Source: Acinetobacter sp. ANC 4178
GTDB taxonomy: Bacteria; Pseudomonadota; Gammaproteobacteria; Pseudomonadales; Moraxellaceae
Assembly: GCF_004331175.1 (NCBI RefSeq)
Contig: NZ_SJOD01000002.1
Coordinates: forward strand, 434,001 to 498,000
Direction of reading: 5' to 3'
Length of the DNA stretch: 64,000 nucleotides
This document shows positions 45,577 through 55,228 of the stretch, one piece after another; within the stretch, counting starts at the first letter, position 1, and each line of letters begins with the position of its first letter. The position numbers and the translations under genes were made by a program. The notes under the pieces are model-generated. The model saw only the letters and a list, made by a program, of their open reading frames with translations. It did no database searches and had not been told where the DNA came from.

Positions 45577-47061
45577 CTAGTTAAACCATGATTCACGCGC
45601 TTTCATAATCAATTGACCCGCTTGTTCAGCCCCTAAACCTTCAATATCTGAGATATCGTCAGTCGCTTGGTCTGCCAAGTCATCAATAGTCACTACTCCG
45701 CGTGCAGCCAATGCATACGCGATTTCTTGTGTCATTCCTTCCATTGCAAGAAGTTCAGCACTTGGATCTTGGATGTTTTCTTGCTGTTGTAATGCATCTG
45801 CCAATGCCACTTCTTTGGCACGACTTTGCAACAATTCAACAGTTTCAGCATCCAACTCAATTTCATCAAATGTTTCAGCTGGGACATAAGCAATTTCTTC
45901 AAGAGAAGTAAAGCCCATCTCCACCAACGCCATTGCTAAATCTTCTTCAATATCTAGACGTGATACAAATAAGTCTAGGTATTGTTGTGCTTCATTTTGC
46001 TGACGTGCATGATACTCTTCTTCAAGCATCATGTTCAGTTTATAACCGGTCAGTTCAGAAGCCAAACGTACGTTTTGACCTTGAGAACCAATCGCACGCG
46101 CAAGTTGATCGCTGGTTGCGAAAATAATATCCGCAGTACGCTCTTCTTCATCAATCACGATACCAGATACATCCGCTGGCTCTAGTGCGCTTGCAATGTA
46201 TTGTGCTGGATCATCAGACCACACCACCACATCAATGCGCTCACCATTCAATTCCTGCTGAACTGCTTGAATACGCGTACCACGCATACCAATACAAGCA
46301 CCTACAGGATCAATACGATGGTCATTGGTTTTCACAGCGATTTTAGCACGAACACCTGGTTGACGCGCTGCAGCTTTAATCTCGATGATTTCTTCAGAAA
46401 TTTCAGGAATTTCTTTTTTCATCAAAGCCATCAGCATTTCAGGCTTAGCACGTGACAATTGTAGTTGCGCACCACGGCCTTCACGATTTACGTTAAACAA
46501 AATCGCATTCACGCGTTGTTTTGGACGTAAAATTTCTTTTGCGATCATTTCTTCACGCGCAAGATATGCTTCAGCATTATCACCAAGGTCAATAATGAAA
46601 CCATCTTTGGTTTGCTTTTTCACTTCACCGTAAATTAGCTCACCGACTTTAGATTCATAAGCATCAGCAACTAAAGCACGCTCAGCTTCACGAATCTTCT
46701 GTACGATTACTTGTTTGGCAATTTGCGCTGCAATACGACCGAAGTCAATTGAAGGCACTTCCAACTCACGAATGTCACCAATTGACCATTTCGCAGGATC
46801 GACATCTGAAATTGCATCTTGGCATGCTGGCATTTCATGATCTTCATCAGCAACCACTTCCCATTGACGGAAAGTACTATAGTCACCAGTTTTACGATCA
46901 ATCTCTACACGAAGCTGAGCTTCTTCAGAGTTGGTTCCTTCGTAAAATTTCTTTTTCGTCGCAGCAACAAGCGCTTGTTCTAAGGCTTCGAAAATCGCTT
47001 CACGAGGTACACCTTTTTCATTACTAACCGTTTCAACGACGGTAAGAATTTCACGTGCCAT
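45577..47061 (-). CDS. nusA: Transcription termination/antitermination factor NusA
   Basis: NusA binds RNA polymerase and modulates pausing, termination and antitermination. The 494-residue protein has the N-terminal polymerase-binding domain (about 1-125), an S1 domain (VGELIYGEVKKQTKDGFIID), two KH domains (DPVGACIGMRGTRIQAVQ and ARAIGSQGQNVRLA), and two C-terminal acidic helix-hairpin repeats. Length and order match E. coli NusA (495). It lies 10 bases before infB and 35 bases after rimP. Confidence 0.98.
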   Translation of the reverse strand: MAREILTVVETVSNEKGVPREAIFEALEQALVAATKKKFYEGTNSEEAQLRVEIDRKTGDYSTFRQWEVVADEDHEMPACQDAISDVDPAKWSIGDIRELEVPSIDFGRIAAQIAKQVIVQKIREAERALVADAYESKVGELIYGEVKKQTKDGFIIDLGDNAEAYLAREEMIAKEILRPKQRVNAILFNVNREGRGAQLQLSRAKPEMLMALMKKEIPEISEEIIEIKAAARQPGVRAKIAVKTNDHRIDPVGACIGMRGTRIQAVQQELNGERIDVVVWSDDPAQYIASALEPADVSGIVIDEEERTADIIFATSDQLARAIGSQGQNVRLASELTGYKLNMMLEEEYHARQQNEAQQYLDLFVSRLDIEEDLAMALVEMGFTSLEEIAYVPAETFDEIELDAETVELLQSRAKEVALADALQQQENIQDPSAELLAMEGMTQEIAYALAARGVVTIDDLADQATDDISDIEGLGAEQAGQLIMKARESWFN

Positions 47062-47096
47062 AAGCCACCTATTCGTTCAGATTCTTATAAATTAAA

Positions 47097-47621
47097 TTAA
47101 TCTTGATAAACCAGATTTGCTTTGTCGATATTGTTGCTATCAATTTCAAGCACTTGTTGCTTTTCCACTTCAACCTGAATCATTTCATTTTCCAGATCTA
47201 CAGCAACTAACTTGGCTTGGAATTTGCGACGATTTTCAACCGCACTGATCAGGCGTAATGCAACTAGTTGACCAATATATGCCGGCATCTGCTCCAATTG
47301 GAAAAATGGACGATCCCAACCTGGAGACGACACTTCAAGTGCATACTCGCCAGAAATTGGGTCATGAACATCAAGCATAGCACCCACTTGTTGAGTGACA
47401 CGCACACAGTCTTGTACGCCAATACCACGGCCAAGCTCAAGCTCACCGTCTTCATTCATCATTGGTTCTACATTTTCATCAACAGTTTTGTCAATATAGA
47501 TACGCAATAACGAACGTTTGCCCTGAGGGATAAATTCAATCCCCCATAAATCTACATTACAAGCTTGCACCGCAGGAGCGATTAAATCTTGGAGTGCTTG
47601 GGTTTTATTTGATAACTTCAT
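47097..47621 (-). CDS. rimP: Ribosome maturation factor RimP
   Basis: RimP is needed for assembly of the 30S head and binds S12. The 174-residue protein is a little longer than E. coli RimP (150) and has the conserved segments [40 protein letters not shown] and [15 protein letters not shown]. It is the first protein gene of the operon. A good sigma-70 promoter (-35 TTGGTC, -10 TATAGT) lies about 50 bases upstream. Confidence 0.96.
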   Translation of the reverse strand: MKLSNKTQALQDLIAPAVQACNVDLWGIEFIPQGKRSLLRIYIDKTVDENVEPMMNEDGELELGRGIGVQDCVRVTQQVGAMLDVHDPISGEYALEVSSPGWDRPFFQLEQMPAYIGQLVALRLISAVENRRKFQAKLVAVDLENEMIQVEVEKQQVLEIDSNNIDKANLVYQD

Positions 47622-47676
47622 TTACTCTCGTCATTTTGTGCGATTCAATGGCCGTGTTGACCGATAAAACAGACCT

Positions 47677-47705
47677 ACTATAGTGAAGCATGACTATTTG
47701 ACCAA
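47677..47705 (-). promoter_or_regulatory. Sigma-70 promoter of the rimP-nusA-infB-rbfA operon
   Basis: On the minus strand TTGGTC (47700-47705) and TATAGT (47677-47682) are separated by exactly 17 bases. Transcription would start near 47670, about 48 bases before the rimP ATG. It lies downstream of the two terminators that end the tRNA transcript. Confidence 0.7.
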
Positions 47706-47733
47706 TTGATGTCGACACTACACGATAGCCAAT

Positions 47734-47753
47734 AAAAAAGGGCGTAATCGCCC
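47734..47753 (-). terminator. Second terminator after the tRNA cluster
   Basis: On the minus strand GGGCG pairs with CGCCC (47749-47753 with 47740-47744) around ATTA, followed by six T. It lies about 40 bases past the first terminator and just before the rimP promoter. Confidence 0.8.
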
Positions 47754-47787
47754 CAATTATTGCACAGAAAATTAATATCCACTGTGC

Positions 47788-47812
47788 AAAAAGGCCCACT
47801 TTGTTGTGAGCC
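47788..47812 (-). terminator. First terminator after the tRNA cluster
   Basis: On the minus strand GGCTCAC pairs with GTGGGCC (47806-47812 with 47793-47799, one U-G pair) and is followed by five T. It lies 13 bases past the 3' end of the last tRNA-fMet. Confidence 0.85.
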
Positions 47813-47825
47813 TCTTTTAGAAACT

Positions 47826-47902
<77 letters not shown>

Positions 47903-47991
47903 TCAACGTGCAAAAATTATATACAAATTTGAAATATTTTTCAATCTAAATACTTCACACTTGTTCTGATTTAGTTGCACCTAAATCAAAT

Positions 47992-48068
<77 letters not shown>

Positions 48069-48139
48069 ACAAAACGCAAAATTTCTTAATTTAACTACTT
48101 AAATTACTTATTTTAGTTTGCTTCTAAAATAAGGTTGAT

Positions 48140-48216
<77 letters not shown>

Positions 48217-48264
48217 TCAACAGATTTGCCGCATACACCAACTTAATCTTCTGGATTCATAAGT

Positions 48265-48349
48265 TGGTGCGGAAGGGGGGACTTGAACCCCCACGCCCGA
48301 AAGCACTACCACCTCAAGGTAGCGTGTCTACCAATTCCACCACCACCGC
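48265..48349 (-). tRNA. tRNA-Leu(GAG)
   Basis: The 85-base tRNA has the long variable arm of a class II tRNA (GTGCTTTCGGGCGT region), anticodon GAG (48313-48315 on the complement) and an encoded CCA. It closely resembles E. coli leuU, which also lies between secG and metY-rimP. A possible -10 TAGAAT sits about 15 bases upstream, just past the secG stop. Positions 5 and 68 appear to be a U-U mismatch. Confidence 0.93.
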
Positions 48350-48402
48350 AGCTGTGACGCATTCTAGTAGCATCGCCACAAAAAAGAAAGGATTAATTCT
48401 AA

Positions 48403-48732
48403 TTATTCGCTCGTTTTAGGTGCAGCTGGCGAAGTTTCACCCGAATTGGTTGTTGCGGGTGCTGTCGTCTGTACAGATTTCAAGCTATATGCTTCTGTAG
48501 TTTGCTGTTTTGCAAATACTGCCAGCGTTAAACTGGTAATAAAGAACAAGGCCGTCAAAATCGCAGTTAAACGTGTTAAGAAGTTACCTGAACCTGACGC
48601 ACCAAAAACTGTTGCAGCACCGCCACCACCAAAAGAGGCACCCGCATCTGCGCCCTTACCATGCTGTACAAGAATCAAGCCGATCATTAACACGGCAAGA
48701 ATAATATGCACCACCAGCACAAAAGTATGCAT
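48403..48732 (-). CDS. secG: Preprotein translocase subunit SecG
   Basis: SecG is a small inner-membrane subunit of the SecYEG channel. The 109-residue protein has two membrane helices (about 3-24 and 52-73) separated by the Gly-rich loop HGKGADAGASFGGGGAATVFG, the hallmark of the family. The C-terminal tail is Thr/Pro/Ala-rich. The start at 48732 is chosen because GAGGAG lies 6 bases upstream; a longer frame would run into tpiA. It follows tpiA by 13 bases. Confidence 0.95.
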   Translation of the reverse strand: MHTFVLVVHIILAVLMIGLILVQHGKGADAGASFGGGGAATVFGASGSGNFLTRLTAILTALFFITSLTLAVFAKQQTTEAYSLKSVQTTAPATTNSGETSPAAPKTSE

Positions 48733-48745
48733 GATGAACTCCTCG

Positions 48746-49537
48746 TTATTTTGTATGCGCAAAGGCCTGAGCAATTTGATAAAAAGATGCAGCATTCAAA
48801 GATGCTCCACCCACTAAGGCGCCATTAATATCTGGACAGGCCGCTAACTCTACTGCATTTTCTGGCTTAACACTACCACCATATAAAATTGGCATTGTGC
48901 CACCTAATGTGGTGAGCTGTTTTAAACCTTCACGAATTTTAGCATGCATGTTTTGCGCATCTTCTGGTGATGCAGTCTTACCTGTACCAATGGCCCAAAT
49001 TGGCTCATAAGCAATCACGATCTGCTGCCACTGTTCTGCTGTAACACAACTTGCAATATCACAAATCTGTTGTAATACCACTTGATCAGCTTGACCATTC
49101 TCTCGCTGCTCAAGGCTTTCGCCCACACAATAAATGACAGTCAAACCTTCAGCCAATGCGTGTTTTACTTTTTCGCGAATGACTGGTGGATGATCACCAA
49201 AAAATTCACGGCGCTCAGAGTGACCAATTAACACATGTTCAATCGCGCTATCTTTTAATAAAGTCGCACTCACTTCACCCGTATACGCCCCTGTTCCCGC
49301 CATACGAGAAACATCTTGCGCAACCACATGAACTGTACGGCTCGCTTGTTTTAATTCGTCTTTTACTAAATGGAGTGCGATTGAAATTGGTGCAACGGCT
49401 AAATGACATTGCGCTTGAGAAATTTCATTCTTATTCAATAATTCTTTAAATTCATTTATAAGTTGTTTGGCATTCACCTGCATTGGATTCATTTTCCAAT
49501 TACCTACAACCCAAGGCGTGATCGTCGAATCCGACAT
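48746..49537 (-). CDS. tpiA: Triosephosphate isomerase
   Basis: TpiA interconverts dihydroxyacetone phosphate and glyceraldehyde 3-phosphate. The 263-residue protein has the (beta-alpha)8 barrel motifs: GNWKMN with catalytic Asn/Lys near residue 12, catalytic His in [12 protein letters not shown], the [12 protein letters not shown] signature with the catalytic Glu, and [12 protein letters not shown] for phosphate binding. The ATG at 49537 is preferred to a GTG five codons earlier, but neither has a strong ribosome binding site. tpiA-secG order is conserved in gamma-proteobacteria. Confidence 0.96.
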   Translation of the reverse strand: MSDSTITPWVVGNWKMNPMQVNAKQLINEFKELLNKNEISQAQCHLAVAPISIALHLVKDELKQASRTVHVVAQDVSRMAGTGAYTGEVSATLLKDSAIEHVLIGHSERREFFGDHPPVIREKVKHALAEGLTVIYCVGESLEQRENGQADQVVLQQICDIASCVTAEQWQQIVIAYEPIWAIGTGKTASPEDAQNMHAKIREGLKQLTTLGGTMPILYGGSVKPENAVELAACPDINGALVGGASLNAASFYQIAQAFAHTK

Positions 49538-49817
49538 ACTTAACCCATTCACAAAACAATTGATTTAAACGGCGACATTCTACACGGAATTCCCGATTGA
49601 GAAGATAATTTTCTTGACAGTTTAGTATTAACTTCACTTTTTTATATTTTTTTCAGTCATTAAAATGGCAAAAAAAATCAGTTTCATTAGACTGGTTCAT
49701 GCTTTTCATGAATAGTTGGCGAAACACAACACTTTCAGATATGGTATTTTTATACAACAAAAGTATAATTTTACAATACCAATTATAAACAATTTAATTG
49801 AAGTAGGCATTAAGCGA

Positions 49818-51524
49818 ATGACAGCACTACAAGGTTCTCCACGATTTACAGGTTTTATTCGCCGTTTGGTCGAAGATGGGATCGTTTCTACTGAAAACAT
49901 GCAGGCTGCAGTTAACAGTGCAAGAAAATCAAACCAAGATATTGTTCCTTATCTGATAGAAAACCTAAAACTCAAACCAATTGTCATTGCCGAAAAAATT
50001 TCTGAAGAGTTTGGTGAACCCTTATTTGATCTTTCGACTTATGACTCTGCCCATATTTTAAGAGATGTGGTTGAAGACAAACTGATTACCAAATTCCGCG
50101 TTTTACCGATTCTCCGACGTGGACATCAACTCTTTGTAGCCACCAGCAATCCAACCCATATGGATGCCATGGATGCTATGCGCTTCAACAGCAAGCTTAG
50201 TATTGAAGCGATTATTGTTGAACATGACAAATTAGAAAAAATTATTGAACAAAATTATGCCGAAGAAAGCACCTTCGAGTTTGATGATGACTTTGAATTG
50301 CACGTCCATGAAGAGCATACCGACCCAGAAGACAATGAGGATCAACCTCAAGAAGATGAAGCCCCGATTGTTAAATATATCAATAAATTATTGATTGATG
50401 CGATACGCATGGGAGCATCCGATTTACATTTCGAGCCATATGAAAAAGTCTATCGTGTACGCTACCGTGTGGATGGTGTTTTACGCCAGATTGCTACACC
50501 TCCATTACAGTTAGCCAACCGCCTTGCTTCGCGTTTAAAAGTCATGTCTCAAATGGACATTGCTGAAAAACGTGTTCCTCAAGATGGTCGTATTAAACTT
50601 AAAATATCAAAATCTAAAGCCATCGATTTTCGTGTCAACTCACTGCCAACCCTTTTTGGTGAAAAAATTGTACTGCGTATTTTAGATCCTTCGAGTGCAA
50701 TGCTAGGGATTGATGCGCTAGGTTATGAACCTGAACAAAAAGCCTTATTTATGGAAGCGCTGGAAAAACCACAAGGGATGCTGCTCATCACAGGCCCCAC
50801 AGGTTCAGGTAAAACGGTTTCTCTCTATACTGGTCTGAATATCCTGAACAAGGAAGATACCAATATTTCAACAGCCGAAGATCCCGTCGAAATTAACTTG
50901 GAAGGTATTAATCAGGTTAACGTGAACAATAAAGTCGGTCTGACTTTCTCCGCGGCATTAAAGTCTTTTTTACGACAAGATCCTGATATTGTCATGGTCG
51001 GTGAGATTCGAGACTTGGAAACGGCTGAAATTGCGATTAAAGCCGCGCAAACGGGTCATATGGTGATGTCTACCCTACATACCAATAGCGCACCAGAGAC
51101 ATTGACGCGTTTAAGAAATATGGGCGTCCCTTCCTTTAATATTGCAACCTCTGTAAACTTAGTGATTGCACAACGACTCGCTCGACGACTTTGTCCACAA
51201 TGTAAAGTGCCTGCTGAAGTACCCAAAAATAGTTTGTTAGAAATGGGCTTTAGCGAACAACAGATACAGCAACCCGATTTTAAAATTTTTCAACCTGTGG
51301 GTTGTTCAGAATGTCGAGAAGGCTATAAAGGGCGTGTGGGCATCTATGAAGTAATGAAAGTTACATCTGAAATATCCAAAATTATTATGGAAGATGGTAA
51401 TGCAATTCAAATTGCAGAAGCATCGGCAAAATTGGGGTTTAATAATTTACGTATTTCAGGTTTAAAGAAGGTCATGCAAGGGGTAACTTCACTACAAGAA
51501 GTCAATCGCGTGACCAGCGAATAA
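49818..51524 (+). CDS. pilB: Type IV pilus assembly ATPase PilB
   Basis: PilB is the hexameric ATPase that powers type IV pilus extension. The 568-residue protein has an N-terminal MshEN-like domain (about 1-160), Walker A GPTGSGKTVSLY near residue 328, an Asp box (IRDLETAEIAIKAAQTGHM), His box, Walker B and a zinc-binding tetracysteine loop (CPQC and CSEC). The start at 49818 gives the usual length; the frame is open 34 codons further upstream without a ribosome binding site. It heads pilB-pilC-pilD-coaE. Confidence 0.96.
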   Translation: MTALQGSPRFTGFIRRLVEDGIVSTENMQAAVNSARKSNQDIVPYLIENLKLKPIVIAEKISEEFGEPLFDLSTYDSAHILRDVVEDKLITKFRVLPILRRGHQLFVATSNPTHMDAMDAMRFNSKLSIEAIIVEHDKLEKIIEQNYAEESTFEFDDDFELHVHEEHTDPEDNEDQPQEDEAPIVKYINKLLIDAIRMGASDLHFEPYEKVYRVRYRVDGVLRQIATPPLQLANRLASRLKVMSQMDIAEKRVPQDGRIKLKISKSKAIDFRVNSLPTLFGEKIVLRILDPSSAMLGIDALGYEPEQKALFMEALEKPQGMLLITGPTGSGKTVSLYTGLNILNKEDTNISTAEDPVEINLEGINQVNVNNKVGLTFSAALKSFLRQDPDIVMVGEIRDLETAEIAIKAAQTGHMVMSTLHTNSAPETLTRLRNMGVPSFNIATSVNLVIAQRLARRLCPQCKVPAEVPKNSLLEMGFSEQQIQQPDFKIFQPVGCSECREGYKGRVGIYEVMKVTSEISKIIMEDGNAIQIAEASAKLGFNNLRISGLKKVMQGVTSLQEVNRVTSE

Positions 51525-51552
51525 AGTATGTATTTAAAATAAGGATAAACGC

Positions 51553-52782
51553 ATGGCTGTCAAAAAAGCACAGATGATGCCAACCTTCAGTTATGAAGGA
51601 GTTGACCGCAAAGGGGCAAAAATTAAAGGGGAACTCCCTGCACGGAATATGGCTTTGGCTAAAGTCACATTACGTAAGCAAGGGGTCGCAATTAAAACCA
51701 TTCGGGAAAAGCGTAAGAATATTCTTGAAGGGTTATTAAAAAAGAAAGTCAGCACACTGGATATCACCATTTTCACCCGCCAATTGGCCACCATGATGAA
51801 AGCAGGTGTACCTTTGGTGCAAAGCTTTGAAATTGTGGCAGAGGGCTTGGAAAACCCGTCAATGCGAGAGGTGGTTTTGGGCATTAAAGGCGAAGTAGAA
51901 GGTGGGAATACCTTTGCTGGTGCGCTAAAAAAATACCCCCAGTACTTTGACAATTTATTTTGCTCTTTGGTCGAATCAGGTGAACAATCAGGTGCGCTTG
52001 AAACCATGCTGGATCGTGTCGCAATTTATAAAGAAAAAAGCGAACTCCTAAAACAGAAAATCAAAAAAGCCATGAAATATCCTATTGCTGTTATTGTCGT
52101 TGCAGTAATTGTGACTATAATTCTAATGGTCAAAGTAGTTCCAGTATTCCAAGATCTCTTTAGTTCATTTGGTGCCGACTTACCCGCTTTTACTAAAATG
52201 GTGGTGAATATGTCGGAATGGATGCAGAAATACTGGTTTATCTTCATTATTACTGTTGGTATCTTAATTTCACTATTTCTTGAAGTAAAAAAGCGGAGTA
52301 AAAAATTCCGCGACTTTTTAGATAAAGCGGCATTAAAGGCACCTATTTTTGGTGATCTGGTTTATAAAGCCATTATCGCGCGTTACAGCCGCACTTTGGC
52401 CACCACCTTTGCTGCCGGCGTTCCACTGATCGATGCTTTAGAATCGACTGCTGGAGCAACCAATAACGTGGTCTATGAGCAAGCAGTGCTTAAAATCCGA
52501 GATGATGTTGCGACTGGACAACAATTGCAGTTTGCTATGCGGGTCACGAATAAATTTCCTGCGATGGCGGTACAGATGGTTGCCATTGGTGAAGAATCAG
52601 GTGCACTAGATGCCATGCTAGATAAAGTCGCGACGCACTATGAAAATGAAGTCGATAATGCCGTCGATGGCTTAACCTCAATGATGGAACCCTTAATCAT
52701 GGCGATTCTTGGGGTCCTTGTCGGTGGTCTGGTCATTGCTATGTATCTTCCAATCTTCCAAATGGGTTCTGTGGTCGGCTAA
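51553..52782 (+). CDS. pilC: Type IV pilus inner-membrane platform protein PilC
   Basis: PilC is the rotor-like membrane platform on which PilB acts. The 409-residue protein has two T2SSF domains (about 75-198 and 278-400) and membrane helices near 178-198, 225-245 and 380-400, with the typical GLTSMMEPLIMAILGVLVGGLVIAMYLPIF region split over the last helix. AAGGA lies 9 bases before the ATG. It starts 28 bases after pilB and ends two bases before pilD. Confidence 0.96.
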   Translation: MAVKKAQMMPTFSYEGVDRKGAKIKGELPARNMALAKVTLRKQGVAIKTIREKRKNILEGLLKKKVSTLDITIFTRQLATMMKAGVPLVQSFEIVAEGLENPSMREVVLGIKGEVEGGNTFAGALKKYPQYFDNLFCSLVESGEQSGALETMLDRVAIYKEKSELLKQKIKKAMKYPIAVIVVAVIVTIILMVKVVPVFQDLFSSFGADLPAFTKMVVNMSEWMQKYWFIFIITVGILISLFLEVKKRSKKFRDFLDKAALKAPIFGDLVYKAIIARYSRTLATTFAAGVPLIDALESTAGATNNVVYEQAVLKIRDDVATGQQLQFAMRVTNKFPAMAVQMVAIGEESGALDAMLDKVATHYENEVDNAVDGLTSMMEPLIMAILGVLVGGLVIAMYLPIFQMGSVVG

Positions 52783-52784
52783 AA

Positions 52785-53660
52785 ATGTTTTTAAATTTTC
52801 TCCAAGAATCAATAATCTATTTATATCAAAACTCAACTGCACTCTATGTCGCGGTTGGGATTTTTAGTTTATGTATTGGTAGTTTTTTAAATGTTGTCAT
52901 CTACCGTACCCCAAAAATGATGGAACAAGAGTGGCGTCAAGACTGTCAACTACTCTTACATCCTGAACAAGCCATTTTGGATGAGAAAAAACTCAGTCTC
53001 AGCCAGCCCGCTTCAACCTGCCCAAAATGTAACAAATCCATTCATTGGTATCAGAATATCCCTATCATTAGCTGGTTAGCATTACGTGGAAAATGCGGCA
53101 CCTGTAGCAACCCAATCAGTATTCGCTATCCTTTGGTTGAATTACTGACTGCCATTTGTGCTTTAACAGTGGTCGCGGTCTATGGTCCAACCCTTCAGAT
53201 GCTGTTTGGTTTGATTCTCACCTATACTCTAATTGCACTGACTTTTATCGATTTTGATACCCAGCTTTTACCTGACCGTTACACGCTGCCATTGGCAGCT
53301 TTAGGGCTAGGCATTAACAGCTACTCCATTTATACCTCCCCAAGCGTTGCTATTTGGGGCTATATTATTGGTTTTCTTTGTCTTTGGATCGTGTATTACC
53401 TGTTTAAAATTATTACAGGTAAAGAAGGCATGGGCTATGGCGACTTTAAATTGCTAGCTGCTTTAGGGGCTTGGATGGGTCCTTTGATGCTGCCCTTAAT
53501 CATACTGCTGTCTTCACTGGTCGGTGCAATCATCGGCATCATTCTTCTTAAAATTCGTAAAGAAAATCAACCTTTTGCTTTTGGCCCCTATATTGCGATT
53601 GCAGGCTGGGTTGCCTTTTTATGGGGTGAACAAATTATGAAAGTTTATTTAGGACAATAA
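52785..53660 (+). CDS. pilD: Prepilin leader peptidase/N-methyltransferase PilD
   Basis: PilD cuts type IV prepilins and type II pseudopilins after the leader Gly and methylates the new N-terminus. The 291-residue polytopic protein has the tetracysteine domain (CPKC...CGTC near residues 76-105) and the two catalytic aspartates of A24 peptidases, in FIDFDTQLLPDR and GYGDFK. GspG at 386-823 would be a substrate. It is part of the pilBCD-coaE operon. Confidence 0.96.
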   Translation: MFLNFLQESIIYLYQNSTALYVAVGIFSLCIGSFLNVVIYRTPKMMEQEWRQDCQLLLHPEQAILDEKKLSLSQPASTCPKCNKSIHWYQNIPIISWLALRGKCGTCSNPISIRYPLVELLTAICALTVVAVYGPTLQMLFGLILTYTLIALTFIDFDTQLLPDRYTLPLAALGLGINSYSIYTSPSVAIWGYIIGFLCLWIVYYLFKIITGKEGMGYGDFKLLAALGAWMGPLMLPLIILLSSLVGAIIGIILLKIRKENQPFAFGPYIAIAGWVAFLWGEQIMKVYLGQ

Positions 53661-53662
53661 GC

Positions 53663-54280
53663 ATGCAAGACCCTTTTATTCTCGGTCTTACAGGTGGGAT
53701 TGGCAGTGGAAAATCTGCTGCCAGCCATTGGTTTGAAACACAAGGTATTCAAGTGGTCGATGCCGATATTGTGGCCCGTGAAGTGGTCGAACCCGATCAG
53801 CCTGCCTTACATGCCATTCATGCCGCTTTTGGTGACTGGGTACTGGATAAAACAGGTGCACTGAATCGCAAAGCATTGCGTGAGCATATCTTTCAACATG
53901 CTGATGCACGTAAAATCCTAGAAAGCATTACCCACCCTGCTATTCGACAATCGATTCTTCAGCAATTGCAAGCGGCTACCAGTCCTTATGTAATTCTGGT
54001 CTCTCCTCTCTTGCTTGAAACCAATCAACATGAGTTGACTGATCATGTCTTGTTGATTGATGCTTCAGAAGACTTACAGATTGAACGTGCCAGCCAACGC
54101 GATCGACAAAGTATTCAGCAGATTCAACACATTATTCAAGCACAAATGCCACGAAAGCAAAAGCAACAGCTCGCCCATGATATTGTGCTCAATGATGGTC
54201 ATCTCAACCATCTTTATGCACATCTTGAACCTTTACATCAAAAGTATTTAAGCATAGCACAGCAAAAGAAGTCGGTTTAA
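53663..54280 (+). CDS. coaE: Dephospho-CoA kinase
   Basis: CoaE phosphorylates dephospho-CoA, the last step of coenzyme A synthesis. The 205-residue protein has the P-loop GLTGGIGSGKS at residues 8-18, VVDADIVARE for substrate binding and the SPLLLETN region. It starts two bases after pilD; pilD-coaE adjacency is common in gamma-proteobacteria. Its last codons overlap the convergent EamA-family gene by four bases. Confidence 0.95.
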   Translation: MQDPFILGLTGGIGSGKSAASHWFETQGIQVVDADIVAREVVEPDQPALHAIHAAFGDWVLDKTGALNRKALREHIFQHADARKILESITHPAIRQSILQQLQAATSPYVILVSPLLLETNQHELTDHVLLIDASEDLQIERASQRDRQSIQQIQHIIQAQMPRKQKQQLAHDIVLNDGHLNHLYAHLEPLHQKYLSIAQQKKSV

Positions 54281-55194
54281 GATGACTTTTTTTGCTGATC
54301 AAGCTGCGCTTGTAATGAATCTTTACGCAACCAGCGCCACGGCTGCAAAGCCCCGATTCCCATGCCTAGCAAGCCACAGATAATCGCCAAACTTAATGAT
54401 TCATGTAACAAAGGCACTGCCAAAATTGCCGCAATAAATGGCGCCAAAGTTACAATACTACCTGCCTTAAAAGCACCTAATCGCTTGATTGCTTCCACAT
54501 AAGTTAACGTAGCAACAATCACCACAAAAATGCCATGAAAAAGCGTTTGTAATACCAAATGCATCGGCTCTGGTTGATCCAGATGTTTCGGTAAAAATAA
54601 CAGATAAATGGGCAAATAGATGATGGCAGACCAAATCGCCACACTCGCCATAGAATGCCAAGCGGAAAGTTTCCACTGACGTAATAGAACAGTAAAAATT
54701 CCCCACCAGATTGCACTCAACAGAAACAGCAAGTCACCAAAACCAAAAGCAATTCCAGTTTCCTGATACATCAGATAAGACATTGAACCAATTGCGGTCA
54801 GCATAATAGCCAGACTCAACCACGTATGACGATCAAAAGGATGTTTAAACAGTACATACGCTGCGATTGCAGTACAGAGGGGTAAACAGCCATTCAAGAA
54901 AATGGCCGCATGTGCCGCAGGAACATAATGAAATGCGCTATACGATGTCAGGCAATACGCCACACCACCGATAAGTGCCAAAATGATCGGTTGTTTATGC
55001 CATAAAAAAGCCGTGTCTTTTTTATAAATGAGAATGGGCGTTAATATACAAAAAGCCAATGCAAAACGCAGTGCGGTGATATCCCACGCACTGATATGCC
55101 ATTGTGCACTTAAGCGAGAAGTCAAAGTAAATCCGCCCCAAATGCACATGGTAATGGCAACAAACAAATAGCCTTGGGAGCGGTGTGAAATCAT
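54277..55194 (-). CDS. EamA-family (DMT superfamily) transporter
   Basis: The 305-residue protein has ten predicted membrane helices in two EamA repeats (about 10-140 and 155-285), typical of drug/metabolite exporters. The start at 55194 (MISHRSQGYLF) is chosen because the first helix begins soon after; a longer frame reads into rlmB. The substrate cannot be deduced. It follows rlmB by 34 bases on the same strand. Confidence 0.86.
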   Translation of the reverse strand: MISHRSQGYLFVAITMCIWGGFTLTSRLSAQWHISAWDITALRFALAFCILTPILIYKKDTAFLWHKQPIILALIGGVAYCLTSYSAFHYVPAAHAAIFLNGCLPLCTAIAAYVLFKHPFDRHTWLSLAIMLTAIGSMSYLMYQETGIAFGFGDLLFLLSAIWWGIFTVLLRQWKLSAWHSMASVAIWSAIIYLPIYLLFLPKHLDQPEPMHLVLQTLFHGIFVVIVATLTYVEAIKRLGAFKAGSIVTLAPFIAAILAVPLLHESLSLAIICGLLGMGIGALQPWRWLRKDSLQAQLDQQKKSS

Positions 55195-55228
55195 CTTTAC
55201 AACAATATGTTCAGCAATAAAAAGTGAA

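Noticed and set aside
51553..52782. A second gspF for the second platform protein gene
   Set aside because: It is directly between pilB and pilD and has PilC-type sequence, so it belongs to the type IV pilus system.
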